A stretch of DNA of 64,000 bases, taken from positions 119,112 to 183,111 of the forward strand of contig ML769512.1 of assembly GCA_009733575.1 (NCBI GenBank), read 5' to 3'. The notes beneath the pieces are model-generated. The model was given only the letters and a program-made list of their open reading frames with translations. It did not search any database and had not been told where the DNA came from. Every line of letters starts with the position of its first letter. The first letter of the stretch is position 1. Below, piece by piece: positions 44,165 to 55,740 of this stretch. Source of the DNA: Gymnopus androsaceus JB14. Lineage: Eukaryota; Basidiomycota; Agaricomycetes; Agaricales; Omphalotaceae. The translations under genes and the position numbers were made by a program.

Positions 44165-45802
44165 TGACGGTAGATTTCACGGAATATTCTGCCCGTTACA
44201 TTGATGGAGCGTACTCCATTTACTATACATCCTACTCTGTCTACCTACTCTCCAGAGACATTTCTACCATACATTCCTACTCTAAAAGTCAGCTAGAAGT
44301 CCTTTTTTTGGAGGAAATCTCCGGAATGAGGGTATCCGGTCACTCCCGCCCCAAGATATTATGAGCACTGGTGACATACACGCCATACATACCATCTCCT
44401 AAGTGATATTGTTCCAGTGAGTGCCAGCCCAATGTGAGCGCATTTCCTGAAGGTGTGTCCATTGAATAATTCTTTAAACTCTTTTCTAGCTCGCGAGTCA
44501 CTGGCACACTGACTCAGGGGAAGAGGTTGGGAAGAGGAAATCATTCAATTACTCAAATTTTTTTCAAAGAAATTCCCCCCATTACTGTCCCATTTCAAGC
44601 ACTTCGTAAGGGCCTGTGACTGTGACCAATTGTACAAATATTTTTTTTCGTAGGCATAGAGTGCAGCCTGTGACACCCGAAATTTTAGGGGACAAAATAC
44701 AAAATTTGGCACTGCAGACCGCAATTTTTGGGTTGAAATTGCTCAAAATTTCGTAGACCCCCCGTGTGACCTGCGACATGGTGTGACAGTTCGTAAAATT
44801 TGGATGCCCTGTGACCTGTGACTTACGAAGTGCTCAAAATGCTACAGTATTTCAAGTCACTGAATACATGTTTTGAGAATCCCACAAGAGTGTCGGTAAT
44901 GGTAAATATTATTATCGCTGTAGGTACGATTCGTAGCAAGGAGAGTCACGCGAAAAGCGCCCATGGGTGCTCCATTTCCGCCACCAAGTCCCGGCCGATG
45001 CCGAAAATCCTAGCCTCAGTGTCGCGAGTCGCGACGATAACAGTGGCAGATAGGTTGCAAACCTAATTACATAGAAGGCTCAGTAAATTTGTATTTCCAC
45101 TGCAATATACCAATTTACTGAGTCTTCTATGTAATTAGGCTTGCAACCTATCTGCCGCTGTTATTGTCGCGACTCGCGACACTGAGGCTAGGATTTTCGG
45201 CATCGGCCGGGACTCGGTGTGGCGGAAATGGAGTGCCCATGGGCGCTTTTCGCGTGACTCTCCTTGCTACGAATCATATATTATACCTACAGCGATAATA
45301 ATATTTACCATTACCGACACCGTGACTCTCTTGTGGGACTCTCAAAACATGTATTCAGTGACTTGAAATAATGGGGCGGATTTCTTTGAAAAAAACTTGA
45401 ATAATTGAATGATTTCCTCTTCCCCTGAGTCAGTGTGCCAGTGACTCGCGAGCTATAAAAGAGTTTAAAGAATTATTCAATGGACACACCTTCAGGAAAT
45501 GCGCTCACATTGGGCTGGCACTCACTGGAACAATATCAGTTAGGGGTTGGTATGTATGGCGTGATGCGCGACGCGCCGACGCGCATTGTCACGGTCATAT
45601 ATGTCACCAGTGCTCATAATATCTTGGGGCGGGAGTGATCATTCCGGAGATTTCCTCCGAAAAAGGACTTCTAGCTGACTTTTAGAGTAGGAATGTATGG
45701 TAGAAATGTCTCCGGAGAGTAGGTAGACAGAGTAGGATGTATAGTAAATGGAGTACGCTCCATCAAAGTAACGGGCAGAATATTCCGTGAAATCTACCGT
45801 CA
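44165..45802. mobile_element. 1.64-kb near-perfect palindrome flanked by TA
   Basis: Ends TGACGGTAGATTTCACGGAA and exact complement, each next to TA (44163-44164, 45803-45804). The two arms remain complementary almost to the centre near 45100, where a short loop joins them. Left and right arms differ by the nested 263-bp MITE and by about 35 extra bp in the right arm (GCGCGTCGGCGCGTCGCGC, about 45563-45595). TA duplication and TIRs fit a Tc1/mariner-mobilised fold-back element. There is no coding capacity. Confidence 0.9.
44585..44847. mobile_element. 263-bp TA-flanked MITE nested in the palindrome
   Basis: Ends CTGTCCCATTTCAAGCACTT and (complement) CTGTAGCATTTTGAGCACTT, matching over 26 bp with four mismatches. 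TA on both sides (44583-44584, 44848-44849). The opposite arm at about 45365-45375 gives the empty site, CCCATTATTTCAAG in complement. Tc1/mariner-type MITE. Confidence 0.9.
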
Positions 45803-46129
45803 TACATACCTTTTACTAGACTCCAACCAGCGGTTGTGTCAGCCCAGCGACGTAAGATGAAAAACGATCATCAAACGTCGCTGCATCCACTACGGCGACT
45901 GGCTCGAGTCTTCCGACTCCCTCAGAGCAGCAAGAGCAGCAGAGTCACACTGAATTTGAGAGGCGAAAGTCAGGAAATGCTTGTAGGAAAAGAACTCTAT
46001 GTTACCTTTCATTGGGAAAACTTGGGAAAATTAATCTGAGAAAATTCTGTGAATTCAACGCAGCCGCTGACCGAAGCTGTGTACTCAACGCTACTAATTA
46101 AGCAGCCCAAGCTTAGCATCATCATTCCA

Positions 46130-46521
46130 TAGCCATATTCCCAAACATGTCCCCGTTCCCTCAGCTACGCTCCTACCACACCTCTGAAGTCCCAATGGTG
46201 TTTGGAACATATAATCCGAGTAGCGAGAGTGCTTTCGTGATAGAAAATGGCATTCAAGCACCGTCCACGTCCACCGAAACAGCGCTTTTGAAAACACTGC
46301 AAAGCGCTTGGGTGGCTTTTGCTCAAGATCCTCAGAATGGATTGCCTTCGCTAGGTTAGCCTGTATATAATGCAAGCGCGAATTCATCAACGATCGCTAC
46401 ATTGGGGAATTATTTAAATGCGACAGGATGGTCGTTTACGGAGTCGGCGGTGATTGATGCTTTGTGTCCAGAGATTAGCTCGTTCGAAAATATATCTACG
46501 TCCATCAAGAGTAGTTCCTGA
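46130..46521 (+). pseudogene. Duplicated C-terminal exon of the esterase
   Basis: Nearly identical to 41939-42330, from AGCCATATTCCCAAACATG to the stop and beyond. It carries TAG in place of the Trp codon after PSLG and has no upstream exons. It is a partial, non-functional duplicate. Confidence 0.9.
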
Positions 46522-47004
46522 AGTCGGACGCATAGATATTGTATGTCTCTCTCAACTTGAAACTTATATAGCTCCCATATAATTAAATTATTAATTCACG
46601 GAAGTCGTCGGACAGTCGCGCTTTTAGTATCACTTCATTATTTGTCCATATTTCAAATGCATGTCTTTGTTACTAGTTCGAACCTTGCTCATCATCTATT
46701 AACACTGGGGCTTAATCTTAAGAGGCCTGGAGGTAGTACCATATCACACCGCCAATAGTTATGCTCAAGTCTGACTGAAGAAATTTGGGGATTAATTTAT
46801 TTCAGTAGATAAGAGAAAAGTGCTTTAGGTATCAGGCAAACTCGACGGTCCCTTCCCTTCCCATTCGCAATAGGGCTAGGGTTAGTGATATAAGTACATT
46901 GAAGAATTCATGAGGACAAATACTCTCATACAACTTAAGACAAGCGGCTTTCAACATTCCTGTAAATTTATGATGTTCAGAAGTAATGGGATCTGGGATT
47001 GTTA
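46522..47004. other. Intergenic with a further element end
   Basis: The first part repeats the esterase 3' flank. At 46750-46800 CCGCCAATAGTTATGCTCAA and a TTTATTTCAG-type run resemble the 21364-family end. No gene. Confidence 0.5.
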
Positions 47005-47180
47005 CAGCTGTTTCGAAAAACGGAGGCCACCTCCAAAAATCCTGAGGTGACGAAAGCCATTCATTCTGGGGGGCTCTTAGATGAATAAATTGAAGTAAAT
47101 TGAAGTGAGGAGCAACTGAATGGTAGGCTGTGTTGTCGATTGCTTTTTCTAGAGGTGGCCTCCATTTTTCAAAACAGCTG
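47005..47180. mobile_element. 176-bp TA-flanked MITE next to a tRNA gene
   Basis: Ends CAGCTGTTTCGAAAAACGGA and (complement) CAGCTGTTTTGAAAAATGGA, continuing through GGCCACCTC. TA lies on both sides (47003-47004 and 47181-47182). It ends 30 bp from the 3' end of the tRNA-Arg gene. Confidence 0.85.
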
Positions 47181-47210
47181 TAAAAATAAGGTATCCAAAT
47201 ATCGCTGGGA

Positions 47211-47303
47211 TGACCACCGCAGGGGTCGAACCTGCAATCTCCTGATTAGCTGATTTCATGACATGCATCGTAGTCAGACGCGATGCCATTTCGCCAGGCG
47301 GCC
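47211..47303 (-). tRNA. tRNA-Arg (ACG), intron-containing
   Basis: A full cloverleaf is visible on the minus strand. Acceptor stem GGCCGCC/GGTGGTC (two G-T wobbles) with discriminator A; D stem GCGA/TCGC; anticodon stem TCTGA/TCAGG; loop CTACGA...A with anticodon ACG (codon CGT); T arm GCAGG-TTCGACC-CCTGC. An intron of 21 nt follows position 37, the standard place, leaving a 72-nt mature tRNA. A box (TGGCGAAATGG) and B box (GGTTCGACC) are intact. TTTTT about 25 nt downstream may serve as terminator. Confidence 0.95.
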
Positions 47304-49513
47304 TCGTTTATCCTAAGTATAACATTAATCAGTACAAGCAATTTGGCTTACATGGAGACTAATATAATATAATATTATCCTCCAATGCTAGTAAACGGAT
47401 TGGTATGATTCTTGTAAGTAGGCACGTGTTGCAGATAATAATTAAGGTCCCAGGATTCGGAAGGAGGAAACTCTTGAGGGCATCTAGCGTCGGACCCCCT
47501 TCAATGACAATCTCTGATCACACCACTTGTTGATAAGGATTCGAAGATCTGCATTCAACACTACTCCGGTTGATATAGCGATATATGGTAGCGCATCCTT
47601 CGATGAGCACCGAGGTTGAAGGAGATGAGAAAATGTGTATCTGAGCGTACATCGTTGGTTGAGATGTAATGACTTTGGGTAAGTACGTAGCAATTAGGAG
47701 GATTCGGAATCATAGACAGAGAGATCTGGAGACTCGACAGTCACAGGAAGGATACCAAGATCCGCAGAGTCCCTCTATCCCCGATCCATCCCTTAGTACC
47801 CTGCCATCGACTTGGATACGTGCCTTAGTCCCCGCCTGCCTCAAGGCCTCAAGGCCAAGTCGAGAATGAGAGAGTCGCGTTCTCGTAGTAGTACGTAGAA
47901 CGGAGACGCAAGAGGGAAGGCGGAAGTACGTGTACACGACGCATTGGGTACTTGGCTATCTGTACAGTAGATAACGGAGCTAGCTTGAAAATTTCGGAAC
48001 TCAAAGTCGAGAAACGAGGCAATGGAGTGACCGAAGGTCATGGGTATGGCAGGTCGGGGGTCGAAACACGACGCATGCTTGCAGCTTGATGGACGAAAAA
48101 GGAAAAGAAAATTTCTTTGAATTATCTTCTTGGTCAAGTGGAGTCCCAGAGTCTTCTTGAGATCATCATTGGGGCACAATCTTTATCAGTGACAACGGTC
48201 CAAGCCAGCGGAACCTTCTCTTTGCTTCTTTAGAATTCGAAGGTTGCCTGAGCACTCCCGAATCGCCCGAGAGCCGAGTCGATGAGTGAGCGAGTGAGAT
48301 CTCTACTTATTAGCTGGCGCTGAGGGAATCAGTAATGAGTGTGGAGGATCTTGAGTGAGTAGGAAAAAATCTTGCGAGAAAAAAGAAGTCAGTGTCGATG
48401 TCAGTGCCAACCACAAACCAAAAACGGATTGGGCTGGGAGTCGGAGTCGGAGTCGGAGCCGATGGGTTATTTTTTGTGTTGATTGAGGCTTGGAAGCTTC
48501 GTCGGTTCATCTGCTTTGTCCCTTGACAGGGGTTTTTTTTGACTGTGAATTTTTCTTTTAGAAAAAAAGTTGGGCAGAATCCAAGTTGGACTCGGAGGAT
48601 ATACCTTTTTCTCCGTTCTCCGTCGTCTGGCCTTGGTGTCAACCTTCATGATCAACCTTCAGGATTTAGCTTAGCTTGAACGTTGACTACTGGTAAAAAG
48701 ACTCGTAACTGGAAACGTACCTTTTTCGTCACCTCGCAAGTCGTAATCCCAATGTCCTTGGCGTAATCCCGTATTCCTGTCGTTTGAGCTTTACTGTCGT
48801 GTAGTAAGATGGTGCCACTGCAACTGCCAGTGTGAGCACTGTACATACATCGCTACTTGCCGCAGTGCCAGAGTACATGCGTCTCCAGAGTCTGGACCCA
48901 GCGGTAAGAGCAGATTAATGATCTTCGACCTCGAGTTACCAGGATTCCAGGACATATACATACGGCTTGTGAGTAATTTCATTAAATATGTCGCATCGAA
49001 TCGGCATATACTTAATGAATCATGGCGCGCATTCACGAGATAAAAAAAATTGAACGCAAGTTGCTAGGCGTACAGGCGAGAGATATCCAAGGCGCGGCAG
49101 CTCAGTTTTGGAAGGTTCGGGGTTGACGCGTCAAAAGTTGACAGAATAAGCCGGAAAGCCAAGGTGCGAAGCCAGCTGAACGAGAAAAAGTACAGTGCTT
49201 CAAGTTGGCAGATTTCGGCTGGCCCTTTGGTCGATCCAGTCAAATAATCTACTGTTTCCCGGAGAAATTTACTGCGAAAAGAAGAATCAGAGGGATAGCT
49301 GCCAATATGACAGACGAAGAAGCATCAAAAATCCCAAAGCAGCTAAACAGCAGTGCCAAATTTGGTCATATGGATCGCGTTTTGAAAGGGAGCGCGTTAC
49401 TTGAACTTACGTGTAAATTCGCAAAAATAATATAATCAGAGATTGGCCCGAACCCAAAAAAACTTTCTTCTTTCTTCTCCACCACAACGTTATACTTACT
49501 GGTCAATGCGACC
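47304..49513. other. Intergenic, no supported gene
   Basis: Several open frames of 60-110 codons occur without motifs. A GGAGTC triplet-of-triplets run (about 48438-48458) is a short microsatellite. The final 100 bp before 49514 are a pyrimidine-rich leader. Confidence 0.4.
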
Positions 49514-51506
49514 ATGACCACCTCATTTTCCCTCAGCGAGTTCACGCAGCTAGTCTCCACAGCGCTGGAGATTGACTCGAATTTGGATTCCAAACTCGTT
49601 TATTCTTCGACTGTAATTGCGAAACCTAAAGGCTCATCTCTACCACCCACTGCGAAAAGTCCTCGCGTTTTGCGTAAAATAAAGTCTTTGTTGACTGGTA
49701 GAAATCATTCAACAGCACCAACTTCAAACTACTCCAGCTCTTCATCCATTCCAACTCTCAAGCTCGAGCTAAATTCAGATCCGAGTTTGTTTGTGCCATA
49801 TTTGTCGCTCGCAGATCGCCACGAGCGATTCGGAGACTCGCCCATCTTTTCTCCAGGTTCAAGTACCCTTCCTACTCCTCCTACTTCGCCAAAAGTACAC
49901 AGACGCGTTTCTTCGACGTCTTCTGTGTCTTTTGCATTCTCTAGTTCCCTTTCGCATGGCGAATCGACTGAATCGAGCAAAGTCTCGTCTATCAGCCTAG
50001 ACGATCCCGATCCTTTTGCAAAAGGTCGCGTACAGGTTATAGCAGCGTCGAATGAGCACAGGAAGTGCTGTTCTTCAACCTGCACAATCGATTCTAGTCG
50101 AGGAGCCTGCACTTGCATCGCCGCCAAGGTCTCCCACTGTACGAAGAAAGCGTAGCACTTCAGCTGCACGACCAAAGCGTCTTCCTCCAACGCATAGGCC
50201 TCCCAGTGGTCCTTTACCAGCGCTCCCGCTTCCTCTGCCACCCACACCACCCAGAAATTATCGCAAAACTTCTTCCTCTTCTTCGTCATCTGCTTCGAGT
50301 AGTTTAAAGTCAAAGAAGCGACTTCCTCCGAGGCGTAAACCGCCTACAGGTCCTCTTCCAGCCATTCCATCATGCTCTGAAGAGAGCGAGACTGGTAGTG
50401 CGTTACCTTCTCCGCCGGTTACGCCTCCTGGATCGTTCCGTGATTCTTCTTCTTCGAATGAGAGTATGGTGTCGTCGACATCAGCATCAAGACAAGATTG
50501 GACGTTTGGAAGGCCGGATACAAGTGAAGAGGAAAAGAGTGTCCGGAGGAACAGAGGGTTGTCGAGGAGCAATGACGTTTTGCCTAGGAGGAGATCTAGT
50601 AGAGCAACCGTGGTCAGTTGTTGTTCTTTTTTCGTCTATATTGATATACTTACCAAGTGGAACAATATAGGAGTCGCACTCGATAGAATCTCCATCTCCG
50701 CAAGTACCGTCAGTTGAGCGACGGAGAGACCTAAAGCCGATGGGTCACAAGAGGAAAGGATCTCCTTTCCCATTGACGCTTGCGCTCGGTGTTGGTGCTT
50801 CTTCTTCACGATCTACTCCGAATCTCGTCATCTCCGACCACGACAGTGACCAGGCCTTGTCCTCGTCGGCTCCCGCTACCGTTCCAACTTTCTTCTCTAC
50901 GTCTCTTGTCTCCTGAGGCTCGAATCAGCCTTATTTCAACAGCCTCGGACTCCTCCTGACCCACTCGCGAACGTTACCAAGCGGAGGGAGATGTTGGTGA
51001 GAGAGCCTGCTGGGATGCCGATCCTAGGTGAAAATGGATTGCCGTTGCCTCAGGCTGTTCCTGTTCATGAGGAGCCAGAGTCGGAGCCAGAGGCTATAGA
51101 TTTGGATGCGGCATCGGAGGAACTAGAGTCGGGGGAGGACATGGACATGGAAACACCCGTCCAAAGCCCTAGAACGCCTACTGCTGGCAAGTTTGCCCTT
51201 GCACAGACGACACTGTCACCGTCACCAAGTCTACAGAGTCATCGAAGGGATAGACCAAGACAGCGTGTTCCAGAGTCTGTCGTCGTCTCGCATCCCTATT
51301 CGTATTCGTATTCGCGTCCATTGGATCCGAGTGTAAGTGACGGCGATTCGGTGTCGTTCTTGTCTGTGGCTAGTCGCTTTGGTGGGTACGGGAGCGGGGA
51401 CTTGACAATGTCCTCGTCCTCGGAGAGTGCATATTGGAGTGCGAGGAGTAGCTTAAACCAGAGCTTGAGTAGCTTTGGAAGTTTCAGTGACGAAGTTGGA
51501 TGTTGA
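49514..51506 (+). CDS. Pro/Ser-rich disordered protein with several frame breaks
   Basis: Starts MTTSFSLSEFTQLVSTALEI and soon becomes Ser/Pro-rich. It has two similar SH3-ligand-like blocks, RLPPTHRPPSGPLPALPLP and RLPPRRKPPTGPLPAIP, and SRSTPNLVISDHDSDQA. The last open part (about 50960-51506) has EESGEDMDME-like acidic and Ser-rich stretches. One clear intron lies at about 50609-50669 (GTCAGT...ATATAG). Frame changes without good introns occur near 50045, 50900 and 50950, so the locus is either decaying or has base errors. I recognise no family; an adaptor-like, low-complexity cytoplasmic protein is a guess. A short 3' part is duplicated at 58.4 kb. Confidence 0.5.
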
Positions 51507-53430
51507 AGCGCAAGGTACGTAAGACTGAAATTGGGGGTTAATATGCGCGCTTAACGTTGTCCTTAGTTTCGATGCTTTCTACCTCAAAGGCTAACAATAC
51601 AGCGTGACGCACGCTTGAACGCATTTCTTTCTTGATAATCATATAGCGATTACAGTGGATCCGGATACGTCCCAAACCGTCGGACGATCGCCATCCCATT
51701 CGCTCACTCGCTCACTCGTCAAATAATAACTTTCCTTCATATCCAAATTGCATTATCGACATCGCCTTCGCATGAATCGGCGTTCACATTCCTTGAAAAT
51801 CAATCTCATCTTCTTACTCTTTTATAATTCAGATTATTAAACTCCTTACAGATACATACAACAACGCGTCCGATGGCGACTCATTAATATTCCAATCCAC
51901 CGAAACCTTTGTTTTTCTTTCAAATTTTTTCCCTTCCCTGTACCTCTTTCATCCGAGTCCTGCGTTCCCGTTTCTTTCTCCTCGCCACTTCCTGTACTCG
52001 GCGCGCTCACCTTCTTTCTCCCCTCAGTCCCCTCAATCCTTTTCACTGGTCTTTGTTTCCAGCCTTTTCATCGGTGATTTATTCATTATTCTGTATTCGC
52101 CTCCATGTGTTTTCTGGCTTTCTTTCGTCTGGTGTGTTTTTGTGTTTTATGTTCTATGTTCCATGTTTGCTTTCCTGGAATCGGGGCCGGTTTTTTACGC
52201 GTCAGCCTTTTTTCATTTTTTTGTTGGTGTTCTCTCCGATTTCTCGAGTCCCTTCTTTCTGACATACAAACTACAAAAGCAAACTTTCTCTCTGAATATC
52301 TGTATTCCTCTCTCACTCTCACTCTCATTCTTGATATCTCCCATCTCCATCCCCATGCGCTCCGCTTTTCCTGTTCCCAGTTCTTCTCTGCCAGTTCTCC
52401 TTGCATCGCATACGCATTGCCAAGCTTTCCCCGTGATTCCACCAAATTCGAATCCGAACCCTTAGCATGCCTCAATTGCAGTACTTGTACTTGACAAACA
52501 TGTAGTATATGTATATGTATACTAGTCCCTGTGTTTTGTGTGTTTGTCGATTTTTTTTTCTTTCTTGTCACTTTTCTATCGATATCGATCATCGATGTAC
52601 AGTATAGTTGTACCTAGCCTACCATACCATTATCGTAAACTTTCTTTTAAAGCTCGTAGTATACAGTACTTAAATTTCTTTTTCTCGATCACCTCGAATA
52701 CTGTTGTACCACTTTTTTGTCAACTCTATACGTATAGGTATACTATGAATGGTATAAATTCGAAATTTTGTTAACGATACAGTAGTAGGGCTGGTCACGG
52801 TACATTGCAGTCGTAACTTTTGTCTTGAGCTTTAGTCGAATGACGCTGCCATACGTGCTTCAAGTTGTTAAATTATGAGATTTAAACCGAGTCAGACGTC
52901 GTAGCTTGCTATGCGATCGCTAATAATGGCCTTGAGAGTAAGTGCTTTCTTTCATTTCTCTGCAAGTGGACGTCGACGGTGATGATCTTCTTCAAGCGCT
53001 TCGACATGATAAAGTCTATCCTCTCCAAGACCCTCAAACGAACGACAAACATACAATGCAATAGAACATTAGTCACAGTTCTTTAATAGCCAAAGAACAA
53101 GGCAAGTATTCTCGCCCCATTCTGATATTTGAACCGACTTGAAGTTAGTTGTACTAGATCCAACATTGGCTCCTGATGTGTTGAACTCGGCCTCAACCAT
53201 CACGATTTTGCCCACTTCAGGAAAAGATGCACCTGGATCTCTTTCCCCTTTGCCTTGAGTAAAATTTTAGTGCCTCTAGCCACCGTGGTGGTTCGTTGAA
53301 GAAAAGGGGAATTACTATTTGCGTTCATTAGACGCCCGATATTGCCGATGTGTGATGCCGAGCGCTGCCGAGCATTAACGCTTCTGCAACAGCTTTCAAC
53401 CCATGATGATTGAGCAACGTCGATGGGAAC
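51507..53430. other. Intergenic; duplicated 3' flank of the Pro-rich gene
   Basis: T- and C-rich sequence. From about 52360 blocks such as CGCTTTTCCTGTTCCC, CCTTGCATCGCATACGCAT, AGTACTTGTA(C/T)TTGACAAACATG and TATGTATACTAGTCC also occur at 58525-58680. The minus-strand VLER(I) remnant near 52990-53040 corresponds to a similar frame at 58804-59028. Upstream sequence of K1 from about 53180 matches that of K2. Confidence 0.6.
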
Positions 53431-55677
53431 ATGCTCATTCAAGCGTCCAACAAAATTTCAGGCCCAGTGTATTCAGCAAAGCCCTATTTCTCCAACAAGA
53501 CCCAAATTCTCTCCCTCGCAGCAACAGATGCTTTTCACGAAAAATCATTTGGAAAGGATGAGGCAGCTTTTGTGATGGAAGTTTTGCAGACGGTAAGACC
53601 GATTGCTTCGTCTATATGTATTTCTGAAGTATTTGGATAGGAAATTGACCGTATAAGAACCCACAAAAACGCTCAAAAGAGGAAATACTTGAAGTCAATC
53701 CGCCATCTAAATCACGTTCATGGAGTCCTTCCATCTTCGATGTTTCTGAAAGGCTTGGTTCGCGAAAGCCCGACCGCAGTTGCAGGAGGAGGATTTGCGG
53801 TACGATTCTCTCTTCTTCTTCTTAACTTGGGCTGAATCCCGATTCAGGATATCTGGATAGGGCGTTTAGACAAACAACGTGTTTGTATCAAGGTCTTGCG
53901 ATTCTTCCAGCAAGGATCAGACAGAGCGACGCTATTGAAGGCGTTGAGCAAAGAAGTTCTTCTATGGAGACAGCTCAATCACCCAAACATTCTTCCCTTC
54001 CTCGGTATCAACACTGAACTATTTTCACCGAGCTTTTGCATCGTCTCTCCCTGGATGTCTAACGGAGATATCATGTCATATGCGCGAAATAGGTCGTTAG
54101 ATTTGAGCACCAAGTTGGAGCATGTGAGTGTATTAGACCCATCTCGACACTCAGCACTCTTATGCATTTCCAGACTATACAAATCGCTGAAGGCCTCTTT
54201 TATCTGCACGGGCTTGATCCACCTGTTGTACATGGTGATATCAAAGGAGTTAGAAACGTACCATACTTCCTCTATCAACTACTTATTCTCTTCCTGCTAG
54301 GCCAACATCTTGATTTCGGATGATCGTCACTGCTGTTTGGCCGATTTCGGGTTATCGGTCTTGGATACGCAATCAATGAACCCAGCACATACCGCCTCCG
54401 TTCAAGGCTCTCTTCGGTGGCTAGCGCCAGAGTTCATTAATCCCACTCCAATGCCTGTTCAAGGAAGGTTGACATCTAGAGATATCTACGCATTTGGGTG
54501 TACTGTGTTTGAGGTGGGCGTCTTCAGTTAGGCGATTCAACAGTACCAATTAATCATCTTCCAGATTTTGACTGGTCAACCACCATTTCTCTCACCATAA
54601 CCTCGACATCAGTGTTGCAATAGACGTTTTGAAAGGTGTTAGACCAGTCCTTCCACCACTCGTTATTCCCAAAGAAGATGTATTCAAGTCGATCTGTGCG
54701 ATGTTGGATTCGTGCTGGACTGAAGAGATCAAGCATAGGCCCGATGCTCGAGATATACTAGATTTTCTGAAGCACGTTCACAACCTCTTGCGGTATTCCG
54801 AGCAAAAATTGGTAAGACCCTTTTCAATCAATGTACCGAAAACGAGTCTAATCCATATTTCAGGAACTCTTTTCTCTGTTTGCCAGTCCTTAACGCAGCT
54901 GAGATAGCTCCCAAAACCAGGTTCGTTACGCCCATCATACTCTATGATTACCTGAATTCTGAAGTCTGTCCTTCAGTGGCGAACAGGATTGCTTATTTGA
55001 TGATGATAACGCTTCTAGCACCCAACAGCTTTCGGCAAGCAAAGCGCTTACCCCGCTGGCTTACAGTTATCGACAGCGACACTCTACGAATGGCGAAGCA
55101 TCCAGCGGCCTCTCTTTTGGTACTACGGCTGCGATGGTCTCCGAGATACCACCAGACCCTCAGCCTAGCCCTTTCCCTGCCCTAACTTTGTCTAATGCAC
55201 GTTATCAAAGTCAACGTCCTGATACCTTAGATCATCCACAGTCTTCTTTCGCGGCTTACACCGACTTCAACATCAGCCAGCATACTCGCGCATTGAAGGA
55301 GGAGCGCCAACTCGAACACGTCGAGTCGGCTAATGAAGATTCTCCCGTCGCATGTACGGAACCACGATCCGGATCAAGCATCAGGGATTTGAGGAAAGCT
55401 CATGCGGTGCAATCTACTCCCAGCCCATTCTTTGGCGCATCATCTAGAACTTCCACAGTCGTCCCTCGTTTACGACCCGCTCATTATCCCTTTCAACTTC
55501 ATACTCCCACATCTCGGGAGCTTCAGTCTTCAAATCCGCCCCAGTCTGGCAGATCATATTGTCTGACAACGAGAAAGAGGATGATGATACTGCGGTTCTA
55601 GATATCTTCCCTCCTTTCAATGAGGAGCTCGATGATGATGATGAGGACGAACAAATTGTCTGGGACCCAAGGCCGAG
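53431..55677 (+). pseudogene. TKL-type kinase, copy K1, frameshifted
   Basis: Exons 1-5 (53431-53592, 53641-53799, 53848-54123, 54174-54248, 54301-54513) have the same lengths as in K2 and encode the N-terminal region, lysine in CIKVLRFF, HGDIKG in place of HRD, DFG in LADFGLSV, and RWLAPEFI. Exon 6 starts at 54565 but has one extra base in ACCATTTCTC relative to K2, giving TAA in place of the HLNLDIS segment. Another extra base is found at the start of exon 7 (TTTGCCAG against TTTCCAG). A third shift occurs near 55560. The linker then reads LDIFPPFNEELDDDDEDEQIVWDPRP, as in K2. After 55677 the sequence departs from K2. Confidence 0.85.
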
Positions 55678-55740
55678 GTAAATACAATTAGTCTGCCCCT
55701 TTTTCAAGCTAATTTCGATACTGAGCAATGTTTCAATAGT

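Noticed and set aside
44164..44364. 66-residue frame in the palindrome as a gene
   Set aside because: It lies at the element's terminal repeat and its mirror in the other arm is not maintained as coding sequence.
46678..46690. TTCGAACC as a tRNA B box
   Set aside because: No T stem, A box or acceptor stem is found around it, unlike the true tRNA at 47211-47303.
49729..50313. 194-residue minus-strand frame opposite the Pro-rich gene
   Set aside because: It is the antisense shadow of a Ser/Pro-rich coding region, which often yields long Glu/Ala/Val-rich antisense frames.
52086..52592. 168-residue minus-strand frame rich in Lys, Arg and Glu
   Set aside because: It is the complement of a T/C-rich 3' flank and has no splice sites or motif; low-complexity antisense frame.
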